Positions 15,060 to 22,580 of a stretch of 38,356 nt of DNA are shown here, in pieces. Position 1 is the stretch's first letter. Every line of letters begins with the position of its first letter. The stretch lies in contig JAUNOP010000026.1 of the NCBI GenBank assembly GCA_030537135.1, forward strand, positions 1 to 38,356. Reading direction: 5' to 3'. The notes under the pieces were generated by a model that was not told the DNA's origin, searched no databases, and saw only the letters and a program-made list of their open reading frames with translations. The translations under genes were made by a program, and so were the position numbers. The stretch comes from Eubacteriales bacterium. GTDB lineage: Bacteria; Bacillota; Clostridia; Lachnospirales; Lachnospiraceae.

Positions 15060-15461
15060 ATGTCGGATTGTATTTTTTGTAAAATTGCGAATGGGGAAAT
15101 TCCCTCTGCTACTTTGTATGAGGATGAAAAATTTCGTGTGATTCTGGATTTAGGGCCTGCAACAAAGGGACATGCCCTGATTCTCCCCAAAAATCATGCG
15201 TCAAATCTCTATGAGCTTCCTGATGACGTGGCTGCTGCTTCAATGGTTCTTGCCAAGAAGATGGCAATAAAACTGAAGGAGGGCTTGGGGTGCGATGGTC
15301 TGAATCTGGTTCAAAACAATGGAGAAGCAGCAGGGCAGACTGTGCATCATTTTCACATTCATATGATTCCAAGATACAAACAGGATCATGCGGGAATTAC
15401 ATGGAAGCCAGGAACACTTACGCAAGAGGATCGTGATGATATCTTGAGAAAAGTAAAGTAA
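15060..15461 (+). CDS. HIT-family nucleotide hydrolase, 133 aa
   Basis: This HINT/Hit-like protein shows the N-terminal DCIFCKIANGEIPS signature, with a CxxC that is common in bacterial members. The histidine triad is HHFHIHMIPR near residues 99-108. Such enzymes hydrolyse the bond between AMP and an amine or phosphate in small nucleotides. The length is typical. GGAGGAG lies 7-8 nt before ATG 15060; an in-frame ATG at 15042 lies on the RBS side and is unlikely. The sigma-factor gene follows after 23 bp, so they may be co-transcribed. Confidence 0.95.
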   Translation: MSDCIFCKIANGEIPSATLYEDEKFRVILDLGPATKGHALILPKNHASNLYELPDDVAAASMVLAKKMAIKLKEGLGCDGLNLVQNNGEAAGQTVHHFHIHMIPRYKQDHAGITWKPGTLTQEDRDDILRKVK

Positions 15462-15484
15462 ACCGGATTTTGGAAGGCATACCA

Positions 15485-16021
15485 ATGATGAAGGAAAAGG
15501 CATTCAACAAAATTTACGATATGTTTTGCGGTACAGTGGAAATGTATGCCAAAAGCATTGTAGGAGATACTGATTTTGTGGAGGACATCTGTCAGGAGGT
15601 ATTTCGGGGATTCTATGCGGAAATGGATAATCTGGACTGTACAGATCTGAAGTATATACGTTCATGGCTCATTGTGGCTGCAAAATACAGGACTTATGAT
15701 TACGTTCGCGTATTAACCAAGAACAGGGGCATTGTGGAGCGAGCGATTGAAGCAGAAAAGGATTTCTTTGGAGCCATAGAATTTCCAAGTCCAGAAGAGA
15801 TTTTTCTGGGAAAAGAAGAGGTGGAAACCAGAGTGAATATTATTCGGGAATTCCGCAGGAAATATCCCAGAGAGTTTGAGATGCTGATACAAGTGGAGTA
15901 CAACGAAGAGAAACCGGAGGCAGTGGCAAGAAGAAATCACATTACGGTCAACAATCTCTACACAAAGATTTACAGATTGAGAGGCCACATGAGAACCGAA
16001 CTCAGCAGAAAAACCATGTAA
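15485..16021 (+). CDS. ECF-like sigma-70 factor, 178 aa
   Basis: The protein has the two-domain layout of an extracytoplasmic-function sigma factor. Region 2 includes VEDICQEVFRGFYAEMDNL and IRSWLIVAAKYRTYDYVR. Region 4 near the C-terminus reads EEKPEAVARRNHITVNNLYT and looks like a helix-turn-helix. The start is ATG 15485 with GGAAGG 7 nt upstream. Partner anti-sigma genes normally sit immediately downstream; here a convergent murG lies between it and the DUF4367 membrane protein at 17487, which is the best candidate partner. The pairing is inference. Confidence 0.85.
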   Translation: MMKEKAFNKIYDMFCGTVEMYAKSIVGDTDFVEDICQEVFRGFYAEMDNLDCTDLKYIRSWLIVAAKYRTYDYVRVLTKNRGIVERAIEAEKDFFGAIEFPSPEEIFLGKEEVETRVNIIREFRRKYPREFEMLIQVEYNEEKPEAVARRNHITVNNLYTKIYRLRGHMRTELSRKTM

Positions 16022-16044
16022 GACAGTTTTGCTTGCCGAGGAAT

Positions 16045-16143
16045 GCAGCCTGAAGGAAAAGTGCCGCAGCTGAGAAAGCGCAGCCTGAAAGAGAAGTGCC
16101 GCAGCTGAAGGATTGCAGCTTGAAGCAGAAGTGCCATAGCTGG
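16045..16143 (+). repeat. 35-bp tandem repeat, nearly three copies
   Basis: Units start at 16045, 16080 and 16115, each with the pattern GCAGCCTGAA...AGTGCCGCAGCTG. The third copy is truncated and more diverged. The array lies between the sigma stop and the shared terminator, with no spacer DNA between units. Confidence 0.8.
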
Positions 16144-16184
16144 ACTCTGCTTGAGTCTGAATAAAAATCCTTGTTATTGAGGTT

Positions 16185-16226
16185 TTGTCTGTAGGGGCTG
16201 TCTGGGATAGTCCCTACAGACAATTT
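16185..16226. terminator. Bidirectional terminator between sigma factor and murG genes
   Basis: The arms TTGTCTGTAGGG (16185-16196) and CCCTACAGACAA (16212-16223) pair perfectly over 12 bp and can extend inward. Short T-runs lie on both sides (TTTT at 16183-16186, TTT at 16224-16226 and their complements). The position between convergent genes fits termination in both directions. Confidence 0.8.
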
Positions 16227-16247
16227 AGAGAAAGCTATGCAGCTTTA

Positions 16248-17315
16248 TTATCCTCTTGCGCACTCTTCAATCAGATTTACAATATGAGTGATGGAATCCA
16301 TTTGCTTGCTCCTGCACATGGCGTCAATATAGGTCTGGCGGTTTTTGTAAAGCTCATGGATGGCATTTAGAAGAGTCTCATTTGTGATCTCTTCTTCCTC
16401 AAGCACCATGCTCAGTCCCTGTTTTTCAAAGGAACGGGCATTAAGAAGCTGATCTCCCCGGCTTGCTTTTGAGGGAAGAGGGATAAGCAGATTGGGTTTA
16501 TGGAGGGCGCTGATTTCACAGATGGCATTAGCTCCTGCACGGGAAATTACAATATCTGCCAAAGCGAACAAATCAGGAAGCTCCTGCTTGATATATTCAA
16601 ATTGTACATAGCCCTCTGTGTTCTCAAGAGAAGCGTCGAGCTTTCCCTTTCCGCAGAGGTGTACTACCTGAAATTCTTTCAAAAGCTGAGGAAGAATTTT
16701 GCGGATATGGTCATTCACAGAGGCAGCTCCCAGGCTTCCGCCGATAATCATAATAACTGGTTTATCAGAGGTAAAATGAAGGAAACGCAGGGCCTCCAGC
16801 TTGCTGCCGTTTAACAGCTCCTTTCGGATAGGAGTTCCGGTCAGAACTGCTTTGTCTGCAGGCAGCATGCCTACAGTTTCAGGAAAATTGCAGCAGATTT
16901 TTGAGGCAGAGGAAATACAAAGCTTGTTGGCAAGCCCTGGCGTCATGTCGGATTCGTGGATAAGAGCAGGAATTTTTCTGCTTTTGGCTGCGAGAACCAC
17001 TGGGACAGATACAAAACCGCCTTTGGAGAAGACAACATCCGGATTAAGCCTTTTCATCAGTTTTTTTGCCTGAAAAAATCCCTTGATTACACGGAAGGGG
17101 TCTGAGAAGTTCTTCAGGTCAAAATAGCGTCTCAATTTTCCGGAAGCAATTCCGTAGTAAGGAATGTTCATCTCTTCAATGAGCTTTTTCTCAATGCCAT
17201 CATAGGAACCGATGTATGAGATTTCATATCCTTTTTCCCGAAGAGCGGGAATTAGAGCGATATTAGGAGTTACATGTCCGGCTGTACCGCCGCCGGTAAG
17301 AACAATATGTTTCAT
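16248..17315 (-). CDS. murG: MurG N-acetylglucosaminyltransferase, 355 aa
   Basis: This GT28-family enzyme transfers GlcNAc from UDP-GlcNAc to lipid I, making lipid II at the inner face of the membrane. The N-terminal glycine loop is LTGGGTAGHVTPN (G8-H14). A second glycine-rich loop is IIGGSLGAASVN. The donor-site region reads SRAGANAICEISAL, and FSKGGFVSVPV is also typical. The length matches the family. The start at 17315 has AGGAGG about 8 nt upstream; the frame is open to 17384 without support. It stands alone, away from any division or wall cluster, and lies between a sigma gene and a candidate anti-sigma gene. Confidence 0.94.
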   Translation of the reverse strand: MKHIVLTGGGTAGHVTPNIALIPALREKGYEISYIGSYDGIEKKLIEEMNIPYYGIASGKLRRYFDLKNFSDPFRVIKGFFQAKKLMKRLNPDVVFSKGGFVSVPVVLAAKSRKIPALIHESDMTPGLANKLCISSASKICCNFPETVGMLPADKAVLTGTPIRKELLNGSKLEALRFLHFTSDKPVIMIIGGSLGAASVNDHIRKILPQLLKEFQVVHLCGKGKLDASLENTEGYVQFEYIKQELPDLFALADIVISRAGANAICEISALHKPNLLIPLPSKASRGDQLLNARSFEKQGLSMVLEEEEITNETLLNAIHELYKNRQTYIDAMCRSKQMDSITHIVNLIEECARG

Positions 17316-17452
17316 AAAATTCCTCCTGGTTTTATAGTTTGACACCCTGTTACAATACTCTGCAATCCGAAGATTTCTGAGCATTTGTGAAAAAAGGCGA
17401 AGGGTGCCCTCTCACATCCTTCTTATCTTAACTATGAACCTCCGGAGAAAAA

Positions 17453-17494
17453 ATGTCAAGGAAAGATAAAGGCTCTGAAAAAAATCATGGATAA
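17453..17494 (+). CDS. Possible 13-codon leader ORF overlapping the DUF4367 start
   Basis: ATG 17453 is preceded by CCGGAG at a spacing of about 6-7 nt and encodes MSRKDKGSEKNHG before TAA (17492-17494). The DUF4367 start (ATG 17487) lies inside its last codons, an 8-nt overlap that suggests translational coupling; that gene has no good RBS of its own. Alternatively it is a remnant of the end of a sigma gene. The sigma protein at 15485 ends LSRKTM, which faintly resembles MSRKDK. Confidence 0.4.
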   Translation: MSRKDKGSEKNHG

Positions 17495-18389
17495 ATGGAA
17501 TGAAAGACTGAAAAATTTAAGCAGAGAAGAGCTTCTTGTGGAGGCCGAAGAAATAGAAAAGGAGCTGGGTCTTCCCTCGGAAGTTGAGGAAGAACCAGAC
17601 GAGATACTTAAAGCTTATGAGCAGATGAAAAGAGGACAGAGGCTGCAGTCAGAGGAGACAGTCAGGAGAACGGAGAGCAAGGAACGGAATAAGGAAGAGG
17701 TGCCGGAGCTTTTGCGCAGGAGACAGAAGAGAGCGGAGCACCGTCACTGGAAAGTGGGACTTAAAAAAGGCGTGGCTGCAGCAGGGCTGGCAATACTTTG
17801 TGTGATAAGTGCAGGCATGACAAGTGAAGCAAATCGGCAGTGGGTGATAGAACGAGTGCAGTATGCGGTTGGGGATGATGAGGTGATTATCCAGATTACA
17901 GATGATGAAGAAAAGGATAGAGATTGGGAGATAGATGAAATAAGTAAGGAGATAGAAGAATTTTTGGGGGTAAAATTTCCGAAATTTGCATATTTACCCT
18001 CGGGATTCGCTTTAGATTGCTATGAACTGAATAAGGAAAGCAAGATAGCAATAATTTCTTATCAATATAATGGTAATAATATATTCTTTAGAATAGGTAG
18101 TGGAAATAAGGAAAAGACTCAGTTTGTAAAACCTCATGGAAAGATTAGCAAAACAAGTATAGTAGAAAATGATATGCTTGAAATACCGTTATTTGTTTGC
18201 GAAAGTGACGGGGAGAAGACATATTTAGCCGAATGGGAATACAAAAATGGGTACTATCAACTGTTAGGAAATATAGAAGAAGAAATTTTGATAAAAATTT
18301 TAAAAAAATGCGATATTATGTGTGAGAAAATTGGAAAACTTACGTATTATATATGTAAGGACATTTCAGACGGGAAGGAGTTTGAATGA
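17487..18389 (+). CDS. DUF4367 single-pass membrane protein, candidate anti-sigma factor, 300 aa
   Basis: The N-terminal 90 residues are charged and helical (LSREELLVEAEEIEKELGLP onward) and should be cytosolic. One membrane helix follows at about 95-113 (GVAAAGLAILCVISAGMTSE). The outer part resembles DUF4367: FPKFAYLPSGFALDCYELN, then IISYQYNGNNIFFRI. This one-helix layout is that of transmembrane anti-sigma factors, and DUF4367 proteins often accompany ECF sigma genes in clostridia. Base use changes within the gene: up to about 17.9 kb it resembles its neighbours, while the distal part is clearly more AT-rich with many ATA codons. The stop overlaps the next gene in ATGA. Confidence 0.75.
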   Translation: MDKWNERLKNLSREELLVEAEEIEKELGLPSEVEEEPDEILKAYEQMKRGQRLQSEETVRRTESKERNKEEVPELLRRRQKRAEHRHWKVGLKKGVAAAGLAILCVISAGMTSEANRQWVIERVQYAVGDDEVIIQITDDEEKDRDWEIDEISKEIEEFLGVKFPKFAYLPSGFALDCYELNKESKIAIISYQYNGNNIFFRIGSGNKEKTQFVKPHGKISKTSIVENDMLEIPLFVCESDGEKTYLAEWEYKNGYYQLLGNIEEEILIKILKKCDIMCEKIGKLTYYICKDISDGKEFE

Positions 18390-18874
18390 TACAACGATTA
18401 CGCCATGTAATTGCTTGGAATGTGTTAGGCATTTTGGCAATTCTATCTGTGATTATCATACCAACTTCTGTAAAAGCCGATTCTCTTATGGATGTCATAT
18501 ATACGGATGAAGAAACCACAGAGGATTTTTCAAAAGCATATAGTACACCTAAAGCAAGAGGTGCGTATTTGGCATATGGGGTTGGGCAAATTACAAAATT
18601 ATCAGATATGAAACTGAATGTGTATGGTGAAACAGCAGCTGCCAGAGACAGCTATCTGACATTAGAGATGTATCTGGAAAGAAAGCAGGATGGTTCGTAC
18701 TATACATATAAGATGTGGGAGTTCTATAGGGAGGATGCACCGCTTTTGACGGCTTCCATCAATGTCCTGGTACCAACAGGAACTTTCTATCGTCTTAGTA
18801 CCTACCATGCAGCTAAGAATGGCGTAACACGGGAATCAACAGGGGCAACAACATACGGAATCTACATGGGTTAA
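18386..18874 (+). CDS. Secreted DUF6147-like protein, 162 aa
   Basis: An N-terminal signal peptide (about 1-31) ends at VKA before DSLMDV, a plausible signal peptidase I site. The mature part is beta-rich with no cysteine. It contains RGAYLAYGVGQITKLSDMKL and ESTGATTYGIYMG near the end, which fit the DUF6147 family as I remember it. The start overlaps the DUF4367 stop by 4 nt, so the two are co-expressed and may act together at the cell surface. The function is unknown. Confidence 0.75.
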   Translation: MIQRLRHVIAWNVLGILAILSVIIIPTSVKADSLMDVIYTDEETTEDFSKAYSTPKARGAYLAYGVGQITKLSDMKLNVYGETAAARDSYLTLEMYLERKQDGSYYTYKMWEFYREDAPLLTASINVLVPTGTFYRLSTYHAAKNGVTRESTGATTYGIYMG

Positions 18875-19613
18875 TCTACTTTTATCCCCACCCGAACACA
18901 CCTTCTATTCCGTTCCGTTCCAAAATTAAACGGAAGGTGCTGGCTCAACAAAGCAGATATTTCTCATGCAGAGTCCGGCAAAGCTCTGTATTATCACAAC
19001 AGTCTGTGAGGCAGACAGTGATAGGCTCCATATAGAAAATAAGAAAAGATTCAAGCAAATCAGACACTCCAACAGCAGGAGAACCAGAAATCTCCCGCTA
19101 AAGCATCACCTGGCAGCTATGCTGAGGTGTGAATCTAATACATAAAAGTAAATATGTGAGAAAAATTGAATATAAGCAACCATTTATAAGGCCATAAATT
19201 CGTCCGACACAGGCACATAGAACAGTCTGTATATCGGCAATCAAAACATACGATTTAACCAAAACTTCATAGGCCGTATCCTTGCAAAGCACAGTCTTTG
19301 GCAAGAACACAACTGAATAACATGGAATTTAAGGTCTTATCAGAACGAACAATAAAAAATACGAGAGAAAGGGTTCGTTCCTCTCTCCTGAGTTATGAGG
19401 ACAACGAAAAAAATAACCTGTTTGAAAATGTGCCTTACCGCTGAAATCAGAAGCTCAGGATAATGCTGTACTGCAAAAAGTATAAAATATCCCAAGAATC
19501 CATATCTGACGGAACTTATCACAGGTTCCGCCAAATGTCCATCGGAACACACACAACCTACCTATTTATCGCCGATGAGATTATCTGAAGACGAATTCAC
19601 ATTCCCAATATCG

Positions 19614-19636
19614 TCATGCAGAATCATTCTGCATGA
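19614..19636. repeat. Perfect 11-bp-arm palindrome
   Basis: The arms TCATGCAGAAT (19614-19624) and ATTCTGCATGA (19626-19636) are perfectly complementary around one central base. It is followed 7 bp later by a second hairpin. As RNA it would need to open its loop; as DNA it could be a dimeric protein site. Confidence 0.6.
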
Positions 19637-19643
19637 AAACATG

Positions 19644-19670
19644 GCCAGCCGGACTCGACACCCGGCTGGC
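19644..19670 (-). terminator. GC-rich hairpin downstream of the toxin gene
   Basis: GCCAGCCGG (19644-19652) and CCGGCTGGC (19662-19670) form a 9-bp stem with a 9-nt loop. Read on the minus strand it lies 80 bp after the toxin stop and is followed by CATGTTTTC. It is probably the terminator of the toxin-antitoxin transcript, although the T-run is short. Confidence 0.55.
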
Positions 19671-19749
19671 TGTCTTTGTCTGTCTAAAAATTTGTCTGGC
19701 AGAGACATAAAAACGGAACAACTTTGCTTCTGACCTGTCCAGGCTAATT

Positions 19750-20043
19750 TTATCCTTTCCAATATCGCTTTAATTGTTCGTAAAAGTTCTCTCGTGTTCC
19801 TGCCATGATTACAACAATAATCTCTTCACCGACATGCTCTACTGTATATGCTAATTCATAATTAGTTTTGTTGTAGTAAATGTCGTAGCCGTAAACATCG
19901 CTCAGATCACCGGTTTTCTGTTCACCGACCGTATAATCCTCACAAATCTTATCAATAGCATTCTTATACAGCTCTTTCAGTTTCTTATCTTTCAGCTTTT
20001 TGATAAACTTGGCAGCAGGGGGAAGGAAGCGTACTTGCAGCAT
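19750..20043 (-). CDS. RelE/ParE-family toxin, 97 aa
   Basis: This is a small basic protein of the RelE/ParE fold. LQVRFLPPAAKFIKKLKDKK is the typical first strand and helix. The C-terminal strands are YDIYYNKTNYELAYTVEH and IIVVIMAGTRENFYEQLKRY. Such toxins cut mRNA at the ribosome or inhibit gyrase, and the sequence does not settle which. The start at 20043 has GGAGG about 9 nt upstream, placed inside the end of the antitoxin gene. The frame continues upstream to 20208 only because it runs through the antitoxin gene. Confidence 0.9.
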   Translation of the reverse strand: MLQVRFLPPAAKFIKKLKDKKLKELYKNAIDKICEDYTVGEQKTGDLSDVYGYDIYYNKTNYELAYTVEHVGEEIIVVIMAGTRENFYEQLKRYWKG

Positions 20044-20047
20044 ACGG

Positions 20048-20425
20048 TTAGTCCTCCATTCCAAAGACATCGTCATAGCTTGCATAGTCACGACTGCCTT
20101 CAGCCACTGCTTCTGCTTCAGACAACATTGCTTCAACTGCTGGTCTAACCTGAGCTTGACGTTCCTTGAATTTGGCAAGAAGTATCTCACCCGATAAGCC
20201 CTCTTCAATCAGCTCTGCCAATATCTGCTCTGAAAATTCTCCTCCAGAAATTGCTTTTATAGGACGGATTATCAGTTCATTGCCTCGGAGTATACACTCT
20301 GCCTCACTACCAAAGCCTAATGTCTGGAAAAACTTCTGCGGAATTGTAATCTGCCTTTTCGCAGAAATACTCAAAACCTTTCGATTCATTTTATGCACAC
20401 CTTTTTCCATTGTTATCGTTGACAT
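20048..20425 (-). CDS. AbrB/SpoVT-domain antitoxin, 125 aa
   Basis: Residues about 13-57 form an AbrB/MazE-type swapped-hairpin DNA-binding domain (VLSISAKRQITIPQKFFQTL, then ECILRGNELIIRPI). The rest is helical and acidic (EFSEQILAELIEEGLSGEIL, ending DYASYDDVFGMED), which would wrap the toxin. AGGAGG lies about 9 nt before ATG 20425. The stop is 4 bp before the toxin start. The complex probably represses its own promoter. Confidence 0.9.
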   Translation of the reverse strand: MSTITMEKGVHKMNRKVLSISAKRQITIPQKFFQTLGFGSEAECILRGNELIIRPIKAISGGEFSEQILAELIEEGLSGEILLAKFKERQAQVRPAVEAMLSEAEAVAEGSRDYASYDDVFGMED

Positions 20426-20589
20426 AATGCTTTCCTCCTCATTATTCTATGCATAATTGTTGGATTTTATTCCTGGTTTCTTTGTTTCTTGGTTTCTAAG
20501 AAAATTATAACTTGAAATGAGGGGAAAATCAAGAGGCTGATTCTTTTTAAAATGGCATGGCACAATATAATGCCACTGATCTCACGACT

Positions 20590-20713
20590 TAACCTGGACG
20601 AGCCAGAATTAAAATCTTGCCATTTTGTGCAAAATTTCATTGTTAAGCGCCTAACCTGGACAAGCCGAAACCAAAGCTTTGCCATTTTGTGCAGAATGTT
20701 GTCGTTAAGCATC
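20590..20713 (-). repeat. Two tandem copies of the ~62-bp dispersed repeat
   Basis: Units at 20590-20651 and 20652-20713 share TAACCTGGAC, TTGCCATTTTGTGCA and GTTAAGC at a period of 62 bp. The reverse complement matches the copy in the tad operon (9898-9956). Each unit is bounded by an imperfect CTTAAC/GTTAAG pair, suggesting a foldable element. The region 20426-20937 otherwise holds only a promoter-like -10 for the next gene. Confidence 0.8.
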
Positions 20714-20855
20714 CAAAGGCAGTGGGTTTTCTGGGTTATTGTTCACAGGGACTATTCCGCGAAGCGTGTTGCTGTGAACGCAGTGAGCAGTAACCTTTCT
20801 GGCCGAGATATTATAAAAATTTTCTATAAAGCTGTTAAAATATATACAGAACATG

Positions 20856-20861
20856 TATAAT
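20856..20861 (+). promoter_or_regulatory. Candidate -10 for the MBL-fold gene
   Basis: TATAAT lies 76 bp upstream of the start in a very AT-rich stretch. No good -35 is present at 16-18 nt. The sequence TATATAC...GTATAATATATA around it is partly palindromic. Confidence 0.4.
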
Positions 20862-20937
20862 ATATACAATAGAAAAAGAAAATACAAGAGGCGTACTTCT
20901 TACGGTGGTTCTTTTTGGAGAGGAAAGGGGCGATGAT

Positions 20938-22551
20938 ATGAAACTGACATTTTTGGGGGCAACTCATGAGGTGACAGGAAGCTGCTATTATCTGGAAGCA
21001 GCTGGAAAGAAGTTTCTGGTGGACTGCGGCATGGAGCAGGGACCGAATTACTATGAAAACAAGGAGATTCCCGTTGCGCCGGGAGAGATTGATTTTATGC
21101 TTCTGACTCATGCGCACATGGATCATTCGGGAAATATTCCGGCTATTTATGCAAAGGGCTTTCGTGGGCCAGTGTATGCGACAGAGGCTACCTGCCATTT
21201 GTGCGATATTATGCTCCGTGACAGCGCTCATATTCAGATGTTTGAGGCTGAGTGGAGAAACAGGAAGGCGCGCAGAGCAGGAAAGGAGGAATTTGTTCCA
21301 GCCTACACAATGGAGGATGCGCTGGGAGTACTCAGACAGTTTGTGGGATGCGCTTATAACAGGAGGATAGCTGTCGCGCCTGGAATAGAGGTGAGATTTC
21401 AGGATGCAGGCCACTTGCTTGGCTCGTCCAGCATTGAACTCTGGCTGACAGAAGGAGAGACAGCCAGAAAGCTTGTCTTCTCTGGTGATATTGGAAATAC
21501 CAATCAGCCCTTAATCAATGACCCTTCTTACCTGACAGAGGCAGATTATGTAATAATGGAATCTACCTATGGAGACAGGAGCCACGGAGAGAGACCAGAT
21601 TATGCAGTGCTTCTGGCAGAGGTGATTCAGCGTACCTTTGACAGAGGCGGAAACCTGGTAATTCCCTCCTTTGCGGTTGGAAGAACGCAGGAAATCCTGT
21701 ATTTTATCAGACAGATAAAGCAGGAACACATGGTTCATGGACATGATGGATTCACAGTGTATGTAGACAGTCCTCTGGCAAATGAGGCCACCACGATTTT
21801 CCAGGAGCATCAATATGACTGTTTTGATGAGGAAGCAAGGGAGCTTTTGGCAAAGGGAATCAATCCGATCGCCTTTCCAGGGCTTAAGACTTCTGTCACA
21901 AGCGATGATTCCAAGGCAATCAATGCAGATGAGACCTGCAAGGTGATTATCTCTGCCAGCGGTATGTGCGACGCAGGACGAATCAAGCACCACCTCAAGC
22001 ACAATCTCTGGGGCAAAAATAATACCATCCTGTTTGTCGGCTATCAGGCAGTGGGAACTCTGGGACGCTCTCTTCTGGAGGGAGCGGCAAAGGTGAAGCT
22101 CTTCGGAGAGGAGGTTCATGTGGCTGCACAAATCTGCCAGATGCCCGGAATCAGCGGCCATGCAGATGTGAACGGGCTTCTGGACTGGGCGAGAGCCTTT
22201 AAAGAAAAGCCGAAAAAAGTTTTTGTCACTCATGGAGAGGACACTGTGACAGAAATTTTTGCAGAGAGGCTCCGGGAAGAGCTGGGCTATGACGCCATGG
22301 CTCCCTTTAGCGGAACCGTGTATGACTTGAAGGCAGACCTGTGCATTTATGAAGCGCAGGGAATTCGTCTGGAAAAGACCGAGACCTATAAGGCCTCCAG
22401 AGCAGGAAAGGCTTTCCAGAGGCTGTGGTCCCTGGGTCAGAGACTTCTGTCTGTAATTAAGAAAAATGAGGGCTGCGCTAATAAAGATCTGGATAAGTTT
22501 GCACGGGAAGTGCAGTCGCTGTGCGATAAATGGGACAGAACAGACATATAG
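20938..22551 (+). CDS. MBL-fold beta-CASP ribonuclease-like protein, 537 aa
   Basis: This is a metallo-beta-lactamase fold protein of the beta-CASP/CPSF group, whose members process RNA. The metal motif is LLTHAHMDHSGN (H58-H63). Further ligands lie in DAGHLLGSSSIEL and FSGDIGN, followed by ESTYGDRSHG. Beta-CASP elements follow: VIPSFAVGRTQEILYFI, SGMCDAGRIKHHL, GYQAVGTLGRSLL, ISGHADVNGLLDW and VFVTHGE. All metal ligands appear intact. The C-terminal tail (about 465-537) is an extra helical segment. The start ATG 20938 follows AAAGGGG; the frame is open from 20905. It is cytosolic and probably monocistronic. Confidence 0.93.
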   Translation: MKLTFLGATHEVTGSCYYLEAAGKKFLVDCGMEQGPNYYENKEIPVAPGEIDFMLLTHAHMDHSGNIPAIYAKGFRGPVYATEATCHLCDIMLRDSAHIQMFEAEWRNRKARRAGKEEFVPAYTMEDALGVLRQFVGCAYNRRIAVAPGIEVRFQDAGHLLGSSSIELWLTEGETARKLVFSGDIGNTNQPLINDPSYLTEADYVIMESTYGDRSHGERPDYAVLLAEVIQRTFDRGGNLVIPSFAVGRTQEILYFIRQIKQEHMVHGHDGFTVYVDSPLANEATTIFQEHQYDCFDEEARELLAKGINPIAFPGLKTSVTSDDSKAINADETCKVIISASGMCDAGRIKHHLKHNLWGKNNTILFVGYQAVGTLGRSLLEGAAKVKLFGEEVHVAAQICQMPGISGHADVNGLLDWARAFKEKPKKVFVTHGEDTVTEIFAERLREELGYDAMAPFSGTVYDLKADLCIYEAQGIRLEKTETYKASRAGKAFQRLWSLGQRLLSVIKKNEGCANKDLDKFAREVQSLCDKWDRTDI

Positions 22552-22580
22552 ATACAGGTAACCCCTCATGTATCAATACC

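Larger units (their letters stand above)
18875..19749. other. 875-bp stretch without a recognisable gene
   Basis: No frame here gives a protein I recognise. On the + strand ATG 19322 opens a frame of 40 codons, then TGA (19442), then 47 more codons to TGA 19586. It could be a decayed gene, but its product has no visible family. The right end holds a perfect palindrome and a GC-rich hairpin, annotated separately. Confidence 0.5.

Noticed and set aside
16002-16223. Protein-like ORFs on both strands ending in similar DSPYRQ peptides
   Set aside because: The similarity comes from the long terminator palindrome read in both directions. There are no supporting starts.
19322-19588. A gene with an internal TGA in the gene-poor stretch
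   Set aside because: The combined frame of 88 codons has no recognisable product and an internal stop. I keep it only as a possible pseudogene within the stretch description.
18875-19760. tRNA or other known RNA gene in the gene-poor stretch
   Set aside because: I saw no cloverleaf, CCA end or other known RNA signature by eye.
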